Below, piece by piece: positions 15,057-24,421 of a stretch of DNA of 30,868 nt. The DNA lies in NCBI GenBank assembly GCA_039030915.1, contig JBCCDG010000041.1:1-30868 (forward strand), written 5' to 3'. Under the pieces are notes generated by a model. It was not told the origin of the DNA, searched no databases, and saw nothing but the letters and a program-made list of their open reading frames with translations. Numbering within the stretch: position 1 is the first letter of the stretch; each line of letters starts with the position of its first letter. A program made the position numbers and the translations under genes. Source of the stretch: Thermohalobaculum sp039030915. GTDB lineage: Bacteria > Pseudomonadota > Alphaproteobacteria > Rhodobacterales > Rhodobacteraceae.

Positions 15057-15897
15057 CGCCGGTCTCGACCGCAAGATCGGGATACATGCCCCATTCGGCC
15101 CAGGAGCCGTCGTAGAGCGCGTTCTTCGCATGGCCCATCCGGTGAAGCGCCAGCGTCAGCACCGCCGCCGTCACGCCCGAGCCGCAGCTCGTGATGATCG
15201 GCCGCGAGAGATCGACACCGGCCGCCTCGAAGGCCGCCTTCAGCGCCGGCACATCCTTCATGGTGCCGTCCTCGTTGAGAAGGGTCGCGTAATGCACGTT
15301 CTTCGCGCCGGGGATGTGGCCTGCGCGCATGCCGGGACGGGGCTCCGGCTCCTCGCCCCGGAACCGGCCGGGCGAGCGGGCATCGACGATCTGCTCCTCA
15401 CCGAGCTTCACCTGCAGCGCCACCTGCGTGACGTCACGCACCAGCGACGCATCGCGGCGCGCGGTGAAATGCCTGTCACGCGGATCCGGGACCATGTCCT
15501 CCACCGGCCGCCCCTCGGCCAGCCATTTCGGCAGCCCCCCGTCCAGCACCGCCACGTCCTCATGCCCGAAGAGGCGGAACATCCACCAGACGCGGGCGGC
15601 CGAGAACAGGCCCTTCTGGTCGTAGACGACGACCCGGTGCCCGTCCCCGATCCCCATCGCGCGGATGCGCGAGACGAACTTCTCCACGGGCGGCGCCATA
15701 TGGGGCAGCTCTGACTTAGGATCCGCGATCTCGTCGATATCGAAGAAGCGCGCGCCCGGGATATGCGCGTCGCCATAGAGCGCTCTCGCGTCGCGGTTCT
15801 CGGTCGGCAGGTAGTAGGAGCCGTCGAGGACGCGGATGTCGGGTGCCCCCAGTCGGTCGGCTAGCCACGCTGTCGAAACGAGATGGTCTTGGGCCAT
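15046..15897 (-). CDS. sseA: 3-mercaptopyruvate/thiosulfate sulfurtransferase
   Basis: This 283-residue enzyme has two rhodanese domains. The first (about 10-135) is structural and starts with STAWLADRLGAPDIRVLDGSY. The second (about 165-280) carries the catalytic Cys238 in CGSGVTA. This loop is typical of mercaptopyruvate sulfurtransferases, as opposed to the CRxGx[R/T] loop of thiosulfate enzymes. It moves sulfur from 3-mercaptopyruvate to acceptors such as cyanide or thiols in cysteine catabolism. It is first in a two-gene unit with the GNAT gene and is divergent from the potassium transporter. Confidence 0.93.
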   Translation of the reverse strand: MAQDHLVSTAWLADRLGAPDIRVLDGSYYLPTENRDARALYGDAHIPGARFFDIDEIADPKSELPHMAPPVEKFVSRIRAMGIGDGHRVVVYDQKGLFSAARVWWMFRLFGHEDVAVLDGGLPKWLAEGRPVEDMVPDPRDRHFTARRDASLVRDVTQVALQVKLGEEQIVDARSPGRFRGEEPEPRPGMRAGHIPGAKNVHYATLLNEDGTMKDVPALKAAFEAAGVDLSRPIITSCGSGVTAAVLTLALHRMGHAKNALYDGSWAEWGMYPDLAVETGDAR

Positions 15898-16014
15898 GTC
15901 CGCCTCCCGGGATGCACTATCTTTCGCCTAGCCCGCGACAGGGCCCGGCGCAAGCGGGGCCCAGAGAACCGTCCGGGCACGGTGCATTCCGCGCCGCATT
16001 CTGAGGACTTTCGC

Positions 16015-17388
16015 ATGCCAGAGATCAATGAGCTCGACCGCGCCCGCCGCTTCGTCCTGAAGGCCTATTCGGGCGGACCGGGCGCGATCCTGCGTCTTTC
16101 TCCCGCGCAGCTCCTGCTGCTCGGCTATCTCTCCTACATCCTCCTCGGCTGGTCGCTCCTGTCCATGCCGTTTGCGCAGGAGGTGCCGCAGGCGGCGATC
16201 GACACGCTCTTCATCGCCACCTCCGCGGTTTCGACCACCGGGCTGATAACGGTCGACCCGGGCACCAGCTTCACCTTCTTCGGCGAGCTCGTGATCATCG
16301 TGCTCATACAGTTTGGCGGGCTCGGCTACATGACCGTGAGCTCGCTGGCAGTGCTCGGCGTGCAGGCACGGCTATCGGGCATGCGGGAGGATTGCGCTCG
16401 TGCCACCTTCAGCCTGCCGGAGGGGATGAGCCTCAAGCTCTTCCTGCGCTCGGTCCTCATCTTCACGGTGCTTTGCGAGGTCCTCGGCGCGATCATCCTC
16501 TGGCGGCTCTTTGCGGCCGCGGGGGAGGAGAACGCGCTCTGGCTCGGCATCTTCCATGCGATCTCGGCCTTCTGCACCGCGGGCTTCAGCCTCTTTTCCA
16601 ACAGCCTAGAGGATTACAGCAACCACACGGGCGTGCTGCTCGTCGTCTCCGCGCTCAGCATCGCGGGGGCCATGGGCTTCCTCGTCGTCGTCGATATGTG
16701 GCGCAGCCTGACGGGCCGGGTGCGCCATCTGGGCTTCACCTCCAAGATCATCCTGCGCGTCACGGGCGCCTTCCTGCTCTTCGGCACGCTCTTCACCCTG
16801 GCGGTCGAGCCCTCGCTCGCCGGGCTGCCACCGGAGGAGCAGGTGCTGTCGGCGTTCTTCCAGGTGATGTCCGCCTCCACCACCGTCGGCTTCAACAGCG
16901 TGCCGCTTACGGGCATGATCCTGCCCGTGGTGGCGGTGCTTCTCTTCCTCATGATGATCGGCGCGTCGCCGGCGGGCACGGGCGGGGGCATCCGGACGAC
17001 GACCTTCGCCGCGCTTCTCGGCCTCGTCCGCTCGACGACGCGAGGGCGCAAGGCGGTCACGATCGACGACCGGCGGCTCGCGCGCGCACGGCTGCAAACG
17101 GCGACGGCGACGCTCGCCTACTATCTCCTCGTCCTCTTCGTCGCCTTTGTCGTGCTCTTGGTGACGGAGAGGGGGCACGCCTTCGAGGTAGTGCTCTTCG
17201 AGACGATCTCGGCCATGGGCACGGTCGGGCTCAGTCTCGGGCTGACGGGCGAGCTCAGCGACGTCGGAAAGCTCGCGCTCTGCGTGCTGATGACGGCAGG
17301 GCGCGTCGGCATTCTGACCTTCGGCATCGCCGTGAGCGGGGAGGACGAGACGCGCGCCGAGAAAGCCGACAACGAGCTGGTTCTCTGA
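16015..17388 (+). CDS. TrkH/KtrB-family potassium uptake membrane subunit
   Basis: This 457-residue inner-membrane protein has four M1-P-M2 repeats. The four selectivity-filter strands can be read in order: STTGLIT (near 73), CTAGFSL, STTVGFNS and MGTVGLSLG, each with the filter glycine. Residue length is nearer KtrB than TrkH (about 480). No ktrA/trkA-like regulatory gene is adjacent, so the cytosolic partner must be encoded elsewhere. The start is ATG at 16015, in front of the first conserved residues, with GAGGA upstream; frame extends further upstream without similarity. The gene is monocistronic. Confidence 0.92.
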   Translation: MPEINELDRARRFVLKAYSGGPGAILRLSPAQLLLLGYLSYILLGWSLLSMPFAQEVPQAAIDTLFIATSAVSTTGLITVDPGTSFTFFGELVIIVLIQFGGLGYMTVSSLAVLGVQARLSGMREDCARATFSLPEGMSLKLFLRSVLIFTVLCEVLGAIILWRLFAAAGEENALWLGIFHAISAFCTAGFSLFSNSLEDYSNHTGVLLVVSALSIAGAMGFLVVVDMWRSLTGRVRHLGFTSKIILRVTGAFLLFGTLFTLAVEPSLAGLPPEEQVLSAFFQVMSASTTVGFNSVPLTGMILPVVAVLLFLMMIGASPAGTGGGIRTTTFAALLGLVRSTTRGRKAVTIDDRRLARARLQTATATLAYYLLVLFVAFVVLLVTERGHAFEVVLFETISAMGTVGLSLGLTGELSDVGKLALCVLMTAGRVGILTFGIAVSGEDETRAEKADNELVL

Positions 17389-17418
17389 CGGCGTCGGGGC
17401 GCCAGCACCGCGCGATCA

Positions 17419-17489
17419 TGCCCCGATATGCGTCCGGGGCACGGCCTTTCCGGTGATCTCGCGGGACTGCTTGAGGGCTCGCGAGATCA
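17419..17489. repeat. Two hairpins behind the potassium transporter gene
   Basis: TGCCCCG (17419-17425) pairs with CGGGGCA (17435-17441) around a 9-base loop. A 10-bp perfect pair follows: TGATCTCGCG at 17454-17463 and CGCGAGATCA at 17480-17489. They probably end transcription of the upstream gene. Neither is followed by a T-run. Confidence 0.5.
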
Positions 17490-17506
17490 TGGAGATGCGC
17501 CGCAGT

Positions 17507-17586
17507 CATTGCCGGGCCGGGCTCGGTGGTCAGGGGCGACACGCATCCCGGCTGCAGGACTGCTCCGCGGGTCGAGCCCGGCAATG
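17507..17586. repeat. Imperfect inverted repeat before the end of dddL
   Basis: CATTGCCGGGC at 17507-17517 is the exact complement of 17576-17586. The next inner bases also pair after a 5-base offset (GGGCTCG against CGAGCCC). It may be a bidirectional terminator or an intergenic repeat. Confidence 0.5.
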
Positions 17587-17612
17587 CCGCGGCTCGGTGA
17601 GGCGTGGGTCCG

Positions 17613-18308
17613 TCAGTGTTTGGGCTTCTTGAAGCTCAGCTTCTGGCCGGCAAGCTCCACACTATCGCCGACCCAGCAATAGGCGAGGAGCGCCGGGTCG
17701 CGCTTGCCCACCGTGATGCGGTGGCGCCGGCCGGGCGGGTTGTAGAGCATCGAGCCCGGCGCGAAGACGCCGTCGTCGTTCTGGCTGACGCTGCCGGAGA
17801 GGACGTAGTAGCTCTCGGTGATGCCTGCATGGGCGTGCGAGGGATAAGTGCAGCCGGGTGCGAAGAGAACGAGGCCGATGATCACCTCCCCGCTAGCCAC
17901 CGGTCCCTGCGGCCCGGCCAGCTCCGCCCAGGCGAAACGGTCGACCAGGCCCTTCGGCACCTTGTCGTAGCCGTATAGCCAGGCAAGGCGCGGCAATAGC
18001 CGCTCGAGCGTGCGGATGAGCGGCGCCGGGCGCTCGAGCCGGCCGAGATCGAGCGCCCGCATCAGATGGGCGACCACCGGCTTTGTCTCGGCCTGACGGT
18101 CGATCAGCGGCGGGTCGCACTTCATTAGCCGGCTGATCGCCTCGCGCACGTTGCGTTGATGATGGCGGATGGCCTCGGAGCCGCCGGCGCCAGAGTTGCG
18201 ATAGAGTTCGTAGAACTCCTGTAACACGTAGCGCCAGTCGGGCTCGGCCGACATGCGCCTTTCCGCGCCCTCGCCACGCGGCGCGGGGGTCTGCAAGCGA
18301 TCGTCCAT
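17613..18308 (-). CDS. dddL: Dimethylsulfoniopropionate lyase, DddL type (cupin)
   Basis: This 231-residue enzyme should cleave DMSP to dimethyl sulfide and acrylate. The N-terminal helical part (YVLQEFYELYRNSGAGGSEAIRHHQ) and the central GYDKVPKGL-to-GPQGPV stretch resemble DddL proteins. The C-terminal cupin has the metal ligands His158 and His160 (YPSHAH), Glu165 and His196 (PPGRRHRI), with Tyr167/168 as catalytic tyrosine candidates. Length fits the family. The start is uncertain: ATG 18308 was chosen because it lies just after the alaX stop. ATG 18254, with GGAAAGG in front, is the main alternative. Related cupin lyases such as DddQ are shorter and less similar. No acrylate or DMSP uptake genes are adjacent. 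Confidence 0.82.
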   Translation of the reverse strand: MDDRLQTPAPRGEGAERRMSAEPDWRYVLQEFYELYRNSGAGGSEAIRHHQRNVREAISRLMKCDPPLIDRQAETKPVVAHLMRALDLGRLERPAPLIRTLERLLPRLAWLYGYDKVPKGLVDRFAWAELAGPQGPVASGEVIIGLVLFAPGCTYPSHAHAGITESYYVLSGSVSQNDDGVFAPGSMLYNPPGRRHRITVGKRDPALLAYCWVGDSVELAGQKLSFKKPKH

Positions 18309-18318
18309 ATGTGTTCCG

Positions 18319-19032
18319 TCAGCCAAGGAGTATCGACACCCGGCGGTTCTGCCGGCCCTTCTTCTCGATCTTGCCGAGGTTGACCGCGCCGATCTCGCCT
18401 GTCCGCGTCACATGGGTGCCGCCGCAGGGCTGCAGATCGACCGGCGCCTCGCCTGCGCCGATGCGCACGAGGCGGACGCGCCCCTCGCCCATGGGCGGCT
18501 TCACGGCCATCGTCTTGACGAGACCGGGGTTCGCCTCGAGCTCGGCATCTGTGATCCACTCGGCCGCGACGGGATGATCCTCGGCGATGAGACGCTGCAA
18601 CGCTTCCTCGAGCGCTGCCTTGTCCTCGGGCGCCTCCGCCATGTCGAAATCGAGCCGACCTTTCTCGGCCCCGATGCTGCCGCCGGTCACGGGAAGGGGG
18701 ATGACGACCGAGAGGAGATGGAGCGCAGTGTGGCAGCGCATGTGCCGGAAGCGTCGCTCCCAGTCGAGCACCGCCTCGACCTCCGCCCCGACGGGCGGGA
18801 GCGCGGCGTCCTGGCCGGGCAGATGGGCGATGCCGCCCTCCGCCTTCACCGCCGTCGCCACCGGCATCTCGCCCCCGTCCCAGCGCAGGAGGCCCGCATC
18901 GCCGGGCTGCCCGCCGCCGGTCGCATAGAAAACCGTCCGGTCCAGTATCGCTCCGCCATCGGGCGCATGCGCCACGACCCGCGCGGTGCAGGAGCGCAGA
19001 TACGCATCGTCACGAAACAGCGGCTCGGTCAT
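18319..19032 (-). CDS. alaX: Alanyl-tRNA editing protein (AlaX family)
   Basis: This 237-residue protein resembles the editing domain of alanyl-tRNA synthetase and should hydrolyse misacylated Ser- or Gly-tRNA(Ala) in the cytosol. The zinc ligands are visible: His101 and His105 in CHTALH, Cys203 and His207 in CGGTH. The N-terminal segment VFYATGGGQPGDAG is the family signature. The start is ATG at 19030-19032, directly before MTEPLFRDDAYL. It lies upstream of dddL with 10 bases between stop and likely start, so the two are probably co-transcribed, an unexpected pairing. Confidence 0.92.
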   Translation of the reverse strand: MTEPLFRDDAYLRSCTARVVAHAPDGGAILDRTVFYATGGGQPGDAGLLRWDGGEMPVATAVKAEGGIAHLPGQDAALPPVGAEVEAVLDWERRFRHMRCHTALHLLSVVIPLPVTGGSIGAEKGRLDFDMAEAPEDKAALEEALQRLIAEDHPVAAEWITDAELEANPGLVKTMAVKPPMGEGRVRLVRIGAGEAPVDLQPCGGTHVTRTGEIGAVNLGKIEKKGRQNRRVSILLG

Positions 19033-19206
19033 GCGCGGCTCCTCAGCTCGGGGCGCGCTCCAGCTATGCGAGGGCGGCGCGCGGTGCAAGCCGGATCACG
19101 CATCCGTTCGGAAACGCGCGGCCTTGGCTCGTCTGACGGTGCGCGTGAGCCGGACATCTCGTGGCCCGATCCCTCCAACGGCGAGCCTTGCAGTCGCCGA
19201 ACGATG

Positions 19207-21813
19207 CTAGCGCGCATCGCCTGGACCGCCCGCATCGGTGTCTGCGCTTGCGGCAACGGGGTGTGGGCGCGGGCCGCTCTCGATGCCCCTGGCGACAGCG
19301 CCCTGACCGCCCGGCGGCTCGACCGTGGCGGCAGCCGAGCCATGCATCCTCTGGAGCGCGATCTCGCTCCGCTGCACGGGGATCTCGATGCCTGCTTCGG
19401 CGAAGCGCTTGTGGATCTCGAAGTAGAAGTCGGACTGGACGTTGAGGATCCAGTTCACGTCCCGCAGCACCGCGCGCACCTCGAAATTCATCGCGTACTC
19501 ACCATAGCCACGGAAGAGCACAAAGGGCTGGGGCCGGCGCAGTACCATGGGATGGGCGCGGGCGATTTCGACCATGATACGCTCCACCTCCCGCGGATCC
19601 GAGTCCATGGCGACCTTCACGGCGACGATCACGCGGCCGTTGAGGTTGGTGTGCGTCCAGTTGATCACCGTGGCGCTCACGAGCTCGGAATTCGGCACGA
19701 TGAGGGAGGCGCGATCGAAGGTCTCGATCACGGTGGACCGGACATTGACGCGCTGCACGTAGCCCATGCCCGAGTTTAGCTGCACCCAGTCGCCGGCCTT
19801 GATGGGCCGCTCGATCAACAGAATGAGGCCGGAGACGAAGTTGTTGACGACGTTCTGCAGGCCGAAGCCGATGCCGACCGAGAGTGCACCCGCGACGATG
19901 GCGATGTTCGAGAGATCGAGACCCGCGACACTGATGGCGGCAAGCGACGAGACGATCACGCCAAGATAGCCGACGCCGGCGACGATCGCCGCCCGCGCAC
20001 CTGCGTCGAGACCCATCACCGGCAGGACGGACCGGCTGAGAACGCCCTGCGCGACGCGGGTCAGGAGATAGAAGACCGCGAAGACGGCGATGAAAGCCGC
20101 GAAGTCGAGCGGCGCGATCGTGACCTCGCCCACCGCGAAGCCGTCCCGGATCACCTGCCAGGAGGCGGTGATGTCCGCCTCCTCGGCACCCCAGATGATG
20201 GCGGTGATCGGCACGGCGATGACGATCAGGATGAAGCCGACAGCGACAGGCAGAAGCCGCACGCCGGGCACCGGTCTTGCCGCCGGCGTCGTCGCCCCCG
20301 CCGCCGCTTCGGCGCCCACCGCCAGCTTCTCCACAACCTCTCGCACCACTGTGAAGAGGAGGATGAAGATGCCGATGAGCCCGGCCGTCTCGACCGGATT
20401 GTAGAAGACGATGCGCGAGGCCGCGAAGTATCCGGCAAGCGCCAGGAGCGGGGACACGACGGCCGCGGTCAGCAGGACGATCCGGCCGAGACGGAGAAGG
20501 ATCGTGAGCAGCCCCGGGCCGTGACGCTCCGGTGCATCGGGGTCCTCGGCGGCGTCGGGATCTTCCGGCGTCTCGTCGTCCCGCGCATGGTCATGCGTCA
20601 TCAGCGCGCGCTCGAAACGCCAGAGCGCCATGCCGCCGAAGGTCACCAGCACGAGGTTGCAGAGGACGACCGCCTCGAAGCCGAGCTCGAAGCCCGTGCT
20701 GCTCGCGACGAGCCATCGGTCGAGCCCGACGATGCCGGCGAGGACCATCATCCAGCGATGCGCCTTGCTCGCGCAGGCTTCGTCGAGATGGCTGAGGCGG
20801 ATCTGCGGCAGGCCCGGCGCGAAGAACGCGCCGCCGAGCGCATAGGCGCCGATCACGAGAAGCGCCGTCTGGCCGAGCCCGCGCACGGCCGCCTCCCCCT
20901 GCGCGCCCAGAAGGTCGGACGACGCGGCGGCGACGAGGACGAAGGTGAGCCCGATGGCCGGCAGGAGGAGCCGGGCCAGCGTCACGGCGACCGCGACCGC
21001 GATCTTGCGGGACGCCCCGATCTCGCGGGTCAGCATCGGCGCCACGCGCTGGAGCACGACGCGGCGGAGTGCGAGGAGCAGCACGGCGCCGACGAGCGCG
21101 ATGCCCATCGGCGCCAGCAGGCGACCCGCGACGGCCTCCATCGCGAACTCGGTCTCCGCACGGACCTGTGCCTCGCGCGCGATCTCGCCCACCGCATCGA
21201 GGATTTCGCGCACGCCGTCCTGAACCACCGGCCCCTCGAAGATGCTGAGGTCGCGGCTGAGGAGCGTGTCGGTGAAGAGCCGGCGCCGCAGATCGGCCAG
21301 CCGGTCGAGCTGCGAGGCGGCGCGGGCATCGGCCTGCCCGAGACGGCGTTTCAGCCCCTCGAGCTCGGAGAGGCGCTGGGTGAGCACACTGCGCTCGCGC
21401 GCGAGGTTCTCATCCTCTGCCCTCCCGTCCTCGGGCGCGGGGCCCAACGCCTCGAGCTGGCTTCTGATCGGCAGGGTGCGCTGGTCGATGACCTCGATGA
21501 CGGGGGGCAGCCTGTCGCGTTGCGACACGAGCTCGTTGAGGAGAGCTTCGACCTGGCCCGGCTCGAGCTCTCCGGTCATCCGCTCCTCGATGGATTCCGC
21601 CTCACGGTCGAGATCGGCGAGCAGCGCGTTCCCACGCTCGATGGGCCCTTCCGATTGCGCGCGCCCCTCAGGCGCCGCGAAGGCGAGAACCAGGACGATG
21701 CCGAGGAGCGCGAGGGCGCGGAGAAGCAGAATACGAGCGGCGCTGGCCACGCCTGTGCCCACCGCCCGGTTCAGCGCCACAGCCCGCCCCGTACACTGCG
21801 GCTCGGGCTTCAT
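19207..21813 (-). CDS. MscS-family mechanosensitive channel with DUF3772 N-terminal region
   Basis: This 868-residue inner-membrane protein releases solutes on hypo-osmotic shock. A signal-like hydrophobic stretch (about 24-50) is followed by a periplasmic helical, coiled-coil-rich region (to about 210). That region includes the DUF3772 part. Multiple membrane segments (about 230-640) come next. The MscS pore and beta domain begin near 640 with SVGIGFGLQNVVNNFVSGLI and RPIKAGDWVQL. The ATG lies 3 bases after the cysK stop and its ribosome site (GAGGAAG) lies within the cysK end, so cysK and this gene form an operon. The last 50 residues are a disordered tail. Confidence 0.93.
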   Translation of the reverse strand: MKPEPQCTGRAVALNRAVGTGVASAARILLLRALALLGIVLVLAFAAPEGRAQSEGPIERGNALLADLDREAESIEERMTGELEPGQVEALLNELVSQRDRLPPVIEVIDQRTLPIRSQLEALGPAPEDGRAEDENLARERSVLTQRLSELEGLKRRLGQADARAASQLDRLADLRRRLFTDTLLSRDLSIFEGPVVQDGVREILDAVGEIAREAQVRAETEFAMEAVAGRLLAPMGIALVGAVLLLALRRVVLQRVAPMLTREIGASRKIAVAVAVTLARLLLPAIGLTFVLVAAASSDLLGAQGEAAVRGLGQTALLVIGAYALGGAFFAPGLPQIRLSHLDEACASKAHRWMMVLAGIVGLDRWLVASSTGFELGFEAVVLCNLVLVTFGGMALWRFERALMTHDHARDDETPEDPDAAEDPDAPERHGPGLLTILLRLGRIVLLTAAVVSPLLALAGYFAASRIVFYNPVETAGLIGIFILLFTVVREVVEKLAVGAEAAAGATTPAARPVPGVRLLPVAVGFILIVIAVPITAIIWGAEEADITASWQVIRDGFAVGEVTIAPLDFAAFIAVFAVFYLLTRVAQGVLSRSVLPVMGLDAGARAAIVAGVGYLGVIVSSLAAISVAGLDLSNIAIVAGALSVGIGFGLQNVVNNFVSGLILLIERPIKAGDWVQLNSGMGYVQRVNVRSTVIETFDRASLIVPNSELVSATVINWTHTNLNGRVIVAVKVAMDSDPREVERIMVEIARAHPMVLRRPQPFVLFRGYGEYAMNFEVRAVLRDVNWILNVQSDFYFEIHKRFAEAGIEIPVQRSEIALQRMHGSAAATVEPPGGQGAVARGIESGPRPHPVAASADTDAGGPGDAR

Positions 21814-21816
21814 GGC

Positions 21817-22857
21817 TCAGGCTTCCTCGAAAACCGTCGGGATATCGCTGCCGTCGCCCTCCATCCAGTCGGCGACCGGCAGGCCCTTCTCCTTAAGGAA
21901 GCCCGGGTTGAAGAGCTTGCTCTGATAGCGCGTGCCATAGTCGCAAAGGATGGTAACAATGGTATGCCCCGGGCCGAGCGTGCGGGCGAGGCGAACCGCG
22001 CCGGCAACGTTGACGCCGGAGGAGAGGCCGAGGCAGAGGCCTTCCTCACGCAGAAGATCGAAGACGATCGGCAAGCCCTCGGCATCGGGGATCTGGAAGG
22101 CCGCATCGACCTTCAGCCCCTCGAGATTGGCAGTGATCCGGCCCTGCCCGATCCCCTCCGAGATGCTTGAACCCTCCGCCTTGAGCTCCCCCGTGGTGTA
22201 GTAGCTGAAGAGCGCGGCCCCCATCGGGTCGGCGAGGCCGATCTTGACGTCCGGGTGCTCCGTACGGAGCCCGGCCGCGACGCCGGCCAGCGTGCCGCCG
22301 GAGCCGACTGCGCAGATGAAGCCGTCGATCTTGCCGCCGGTCTGCTCCCAGATCTCGGGCGCGGTCGACTCGATATGCGCCTGACGGTTGGCCACGTTGT
22401 CGAACTGATTCGCAAAGATCGCACCGTTCGGCTCCGTCTCCGCCAGCCGCTCGGCCAGCCGCTTGGCGTATTTCACGTAGTTGTTGGGGTTGCGATAGGG
22501 GACCGCAGGCACCTCGACCAGCTGGGCACCGGCGAGTCGGAGCATGTCCTTCTTCTCGCCGCTCTGCGTCTCAGGGATGACGATCACGGTTCGGAAGCCC
22601 ATGGCCGCGCCGACGAGGCTGAGCCCGATACCGGTATTCCCCGCAGTGCCCTCAACGATCACGCCACCGGGTTTGAGGTCGCCGCGCGCCACTGCATCGC
22701 GGATGATCCAGAGCGCCGCGCGATCCTTCACCGACTGCCCGGGGTTCAGGAACTCCGCCTTGCCCAGGATCTCGCAGCCCGTCTCTTCGGAGACCCTGTT
22801 GAGGCGGATGAGCGGCGTGTGACCCACGGCATCCGGCAAATCCTTGAACACGCGCAT
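21817..22857 (-). CDS. cysK: Cysteine synthase A (O-acetylserine sulfhydrylase)
   Basis: This 346-residue PLP enzyme makes cysteine from O-acetylserine and sulfide. The PLP lysine is in NPGQSVKDRAA, the substrate loop in EGTAGNTGIGL and the phosphate loop in GSGGTLAGVAAGL. SEGIGQGRI is also typical. The start is ATG at 22855-22857 (MRVFKDLPDAVGHTPLIRL) with GGAG about 7 bases upstream. The C-terminus extends beyond the enzyme's usual end, as in several alphaproteobacterial members. A trgB-like gene lies 1.5 kb away. In Rhodobacter sphaeroides trgAB-cysK is a known tellurite-resistance locus, so a related role is possible here. Confidence 0.94.
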   Translation of the reverse strand: MRVFKDLPDAVGHTPLIRLNRVSEETGCEILGKAEFLNPGQSVKDRAALWIIRDAVARGDLKPGGVIVEGTAGNTGIGLSLVGAAMGFRTVIVIPETQSGEKKDMLRLAGAQLVEVPAVPYRNPNNYVKYAKRLAERLAETEPNGAIFANQFDNVANRQAHIESTAPEIWEQTGGKIDGFICAVGSGGTLAGVAAGLRTEHPDVKIGLADPMGAALFSYYTTGELKAEGSSISEGIGQGRITANLEGLKVDAAFQIPDAEGLPIVFDLLREEGLCLGLSSGVNVAGAVRLARTLGPGHTIVTILCDYGTRYQSKLFNPGFLKEKGLPVADWMEGDGSDIPTVFEEA

Positions 22858-23102
22858 CGTGGGCTCCTGCGATCTACCCGTCATCGGTGATCCCCGCACC
22901 TAAGCCGGTCATCCTGTCGCAGCAAGCCCGCCGTCCGGCCATGCCACCTGCGGATGACCGGATGGCAATCGGTGCGCTTCGATTTGCGTCGGTATCACGA
23001 TGCTTCCGCGGCATCTCCGATTGCCGCATACGTCATTGTGTTGCCTCAATGGCGGTTATGTGTTCGCACAGTTCGAGTAATCCACGCATATGGGGGGATA
23101 TC

Positions 23103-24389
23103 ATGCGTCGGACACTTCTATCCTTGCTTATGGCAGCAGTTCTCGCCCCGACGATGTCGGTCGCGGACGAGCTCGTGCTCGCGTCGCTGACCTACAGGAC
23201 GGGGCCTTACGCCGTCGGGGGCGTCCAGCTTTCCGACGGTTTTGCGGACTATGTGACGCTGCTCAACGAACGTGACGGGGGCATCAACGGCCAGCCGGTG
23301 AGGGTTGTCGAATGCGAGTTCGGCTACAACACCGAGCGCGGCGTGGAGTGCTACAAGGAACTGCTCGCGAAGGGCGCGCTCGCCTTCCAGCCCTTCTCCA
23401 CGGGCTTGACCTATGCGCTCATGGATCTCGCGCAGAAGGACGGCGTGGTCATCCACACGACGGGCTACGGGCTTACGGCAGCGGCGGACGGCGCGTCGTT
23501 CCCGTGGGTCTTCAACTTCCCCGCCCATTACTGGCATGCGGCGACCACGCAGATCCGGCACCTCAAGGAAGCCAACGGCGGCAGCCTGCGCGGCGCGACG
23601 ATCGTGCACGCCTACCACAATTCGGGTTACGGCCGGGAGCCGATCCCGACGCTCGAGACGCTGGCCGAGGCCGAGGGCTTCAACCTCGTCCTCCAGCCGA
23701 TCGACCATCCGGGTGAGGACCAATCGGCCATCTGGCCTGAAATCGCCAAGGCCGAGCCGGACTACATCCTGCTCTGGGGCTGGGGGATCATGAACCGCCG
23801 GGCGCTGGAAGGCGCGCGCGATATCGGCTTTCCGATGGACCGGATGATGGGGGTCTGGTGGTCCGCGAGCGAGTCGGACGTGAAGCCGCTCCGCCGCGAT
23901 GGAAACGGCTACAAGGCCGTCACCTTCCACGATGTCGGCACCGCCTACCCGGTCTACAACACGATGAACGAGCTCGTGTATTTCGCCGGCAAGGCGCGGG
24001 GCGAGATGAACAACATCGGCTCGGTGCTCTACAACCGCGGCGTCGCCAACGCGATCTTCGCCACCGAGGCGATCCGCAAGGCGATGGAGATCCACAACAC
24101 GACCGACATTACCCGCGCGATGGTGCGGGATGGATATGAGCAGCTCGAGATCAGCACGGCACGCTATGAGGAGCTGGGCATGAACGGGTTCACGCCACCC
24201 ATCCAGGTGAGCTGCCGCAACCATGGCGGCGCAGGGCTCGTCGCCGTGAAGCAATGGGACGCGAACCGCCGCGCCTGGGACATGGTGACGTCCTACTACG
24301 AGCCGGACAGCGCCGTGATCGACCCAGCGGTGAAGGCGGCCGCCAGCGCGTTCGCCGGCGAAAAGGGAATCGTCCCCAACGACTGCTGA
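23103..24389 (+). CDS. Branched-chain-amino-acid-type ABC substrate-binding protein without permease neighbours
   Basis: This 428-residue periplasmic protein has a Sec signal (MRRTLLSLLMAAVLAPTMSVADE). A type-1 periplasmic-binding fold follows, beginning VLASLTYRTGPYAVGG and containing LLNERDGGINGQPVRVVECE. It resembles the Leu/Ile/Val or urea/amide receptor family. GGGGGG lies about 5 bases before the ATG. No permease or ATPase gene follows; the next gene is on the other strand 16 bp away. Its partners must lie elsewhere, or the protein works as a sensor. The ligand is unknown. Confidence 0.9.
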   Translation: MRRTLLSLLMAAVLAPTMSVADELVLASLTYRTGPYAVGGVQLSDGFADYVTLLNERDGGINGQPVRVVECEFGYNTERGVECYKELLAKGALAFQPFSTGLTYALMDLAQKDGVVIHTTGYGLTAAADGASFPWVFNFPAHYWHAATTQIRHLKEANGGSLRGATIVHAYHNSGYGREPIPTLETLAEAEGFNLVLQPIDHPGEDQSAIWPEIAKAEPDYILLWGWGIMNRRALEGARDIGFPMDRMMGVWWSASESDVKPLRRDGNGYKAVTFHDVGTAYPVYNTMNELVYFAGKARGEMNNIGSVLYNRGVANAIFATEAIRKAMEIHNTTDITRAMVRDGYEQLEISTARYEELGMNGFTPPIQVSCRNHGGAGLVAVKQWDANRRAWDMVTSYYEPDSAVIDPAVKAAASAFAGEKGIVPNDC

Positions 24390-24395
24390 GCGGTG

Positions 24396-24421
24396 GCGGG
24401 GCGGATCAGGGCCCGCCCCGC
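24396..24421. terminator. Hairpin shared by convergent genes
   Basis: GCGGGGCGG (24396-24404) pairs perfectly with CCGCCCCGC (24413-24421) around an 8-base loop. It overlaps the 3' end of the trgB-like gene (stop at 24406-24408). It lies directly behind the solute-binding-protein stop, so it can serve both strands. Confidence 0.55.

Noticed and set aside
16015..17388. Complete Ktr or Trk system
   Set aside because: Only the membrane subunit is present; no RCK-domain gene (ktrA/trkA) occurs in the window.
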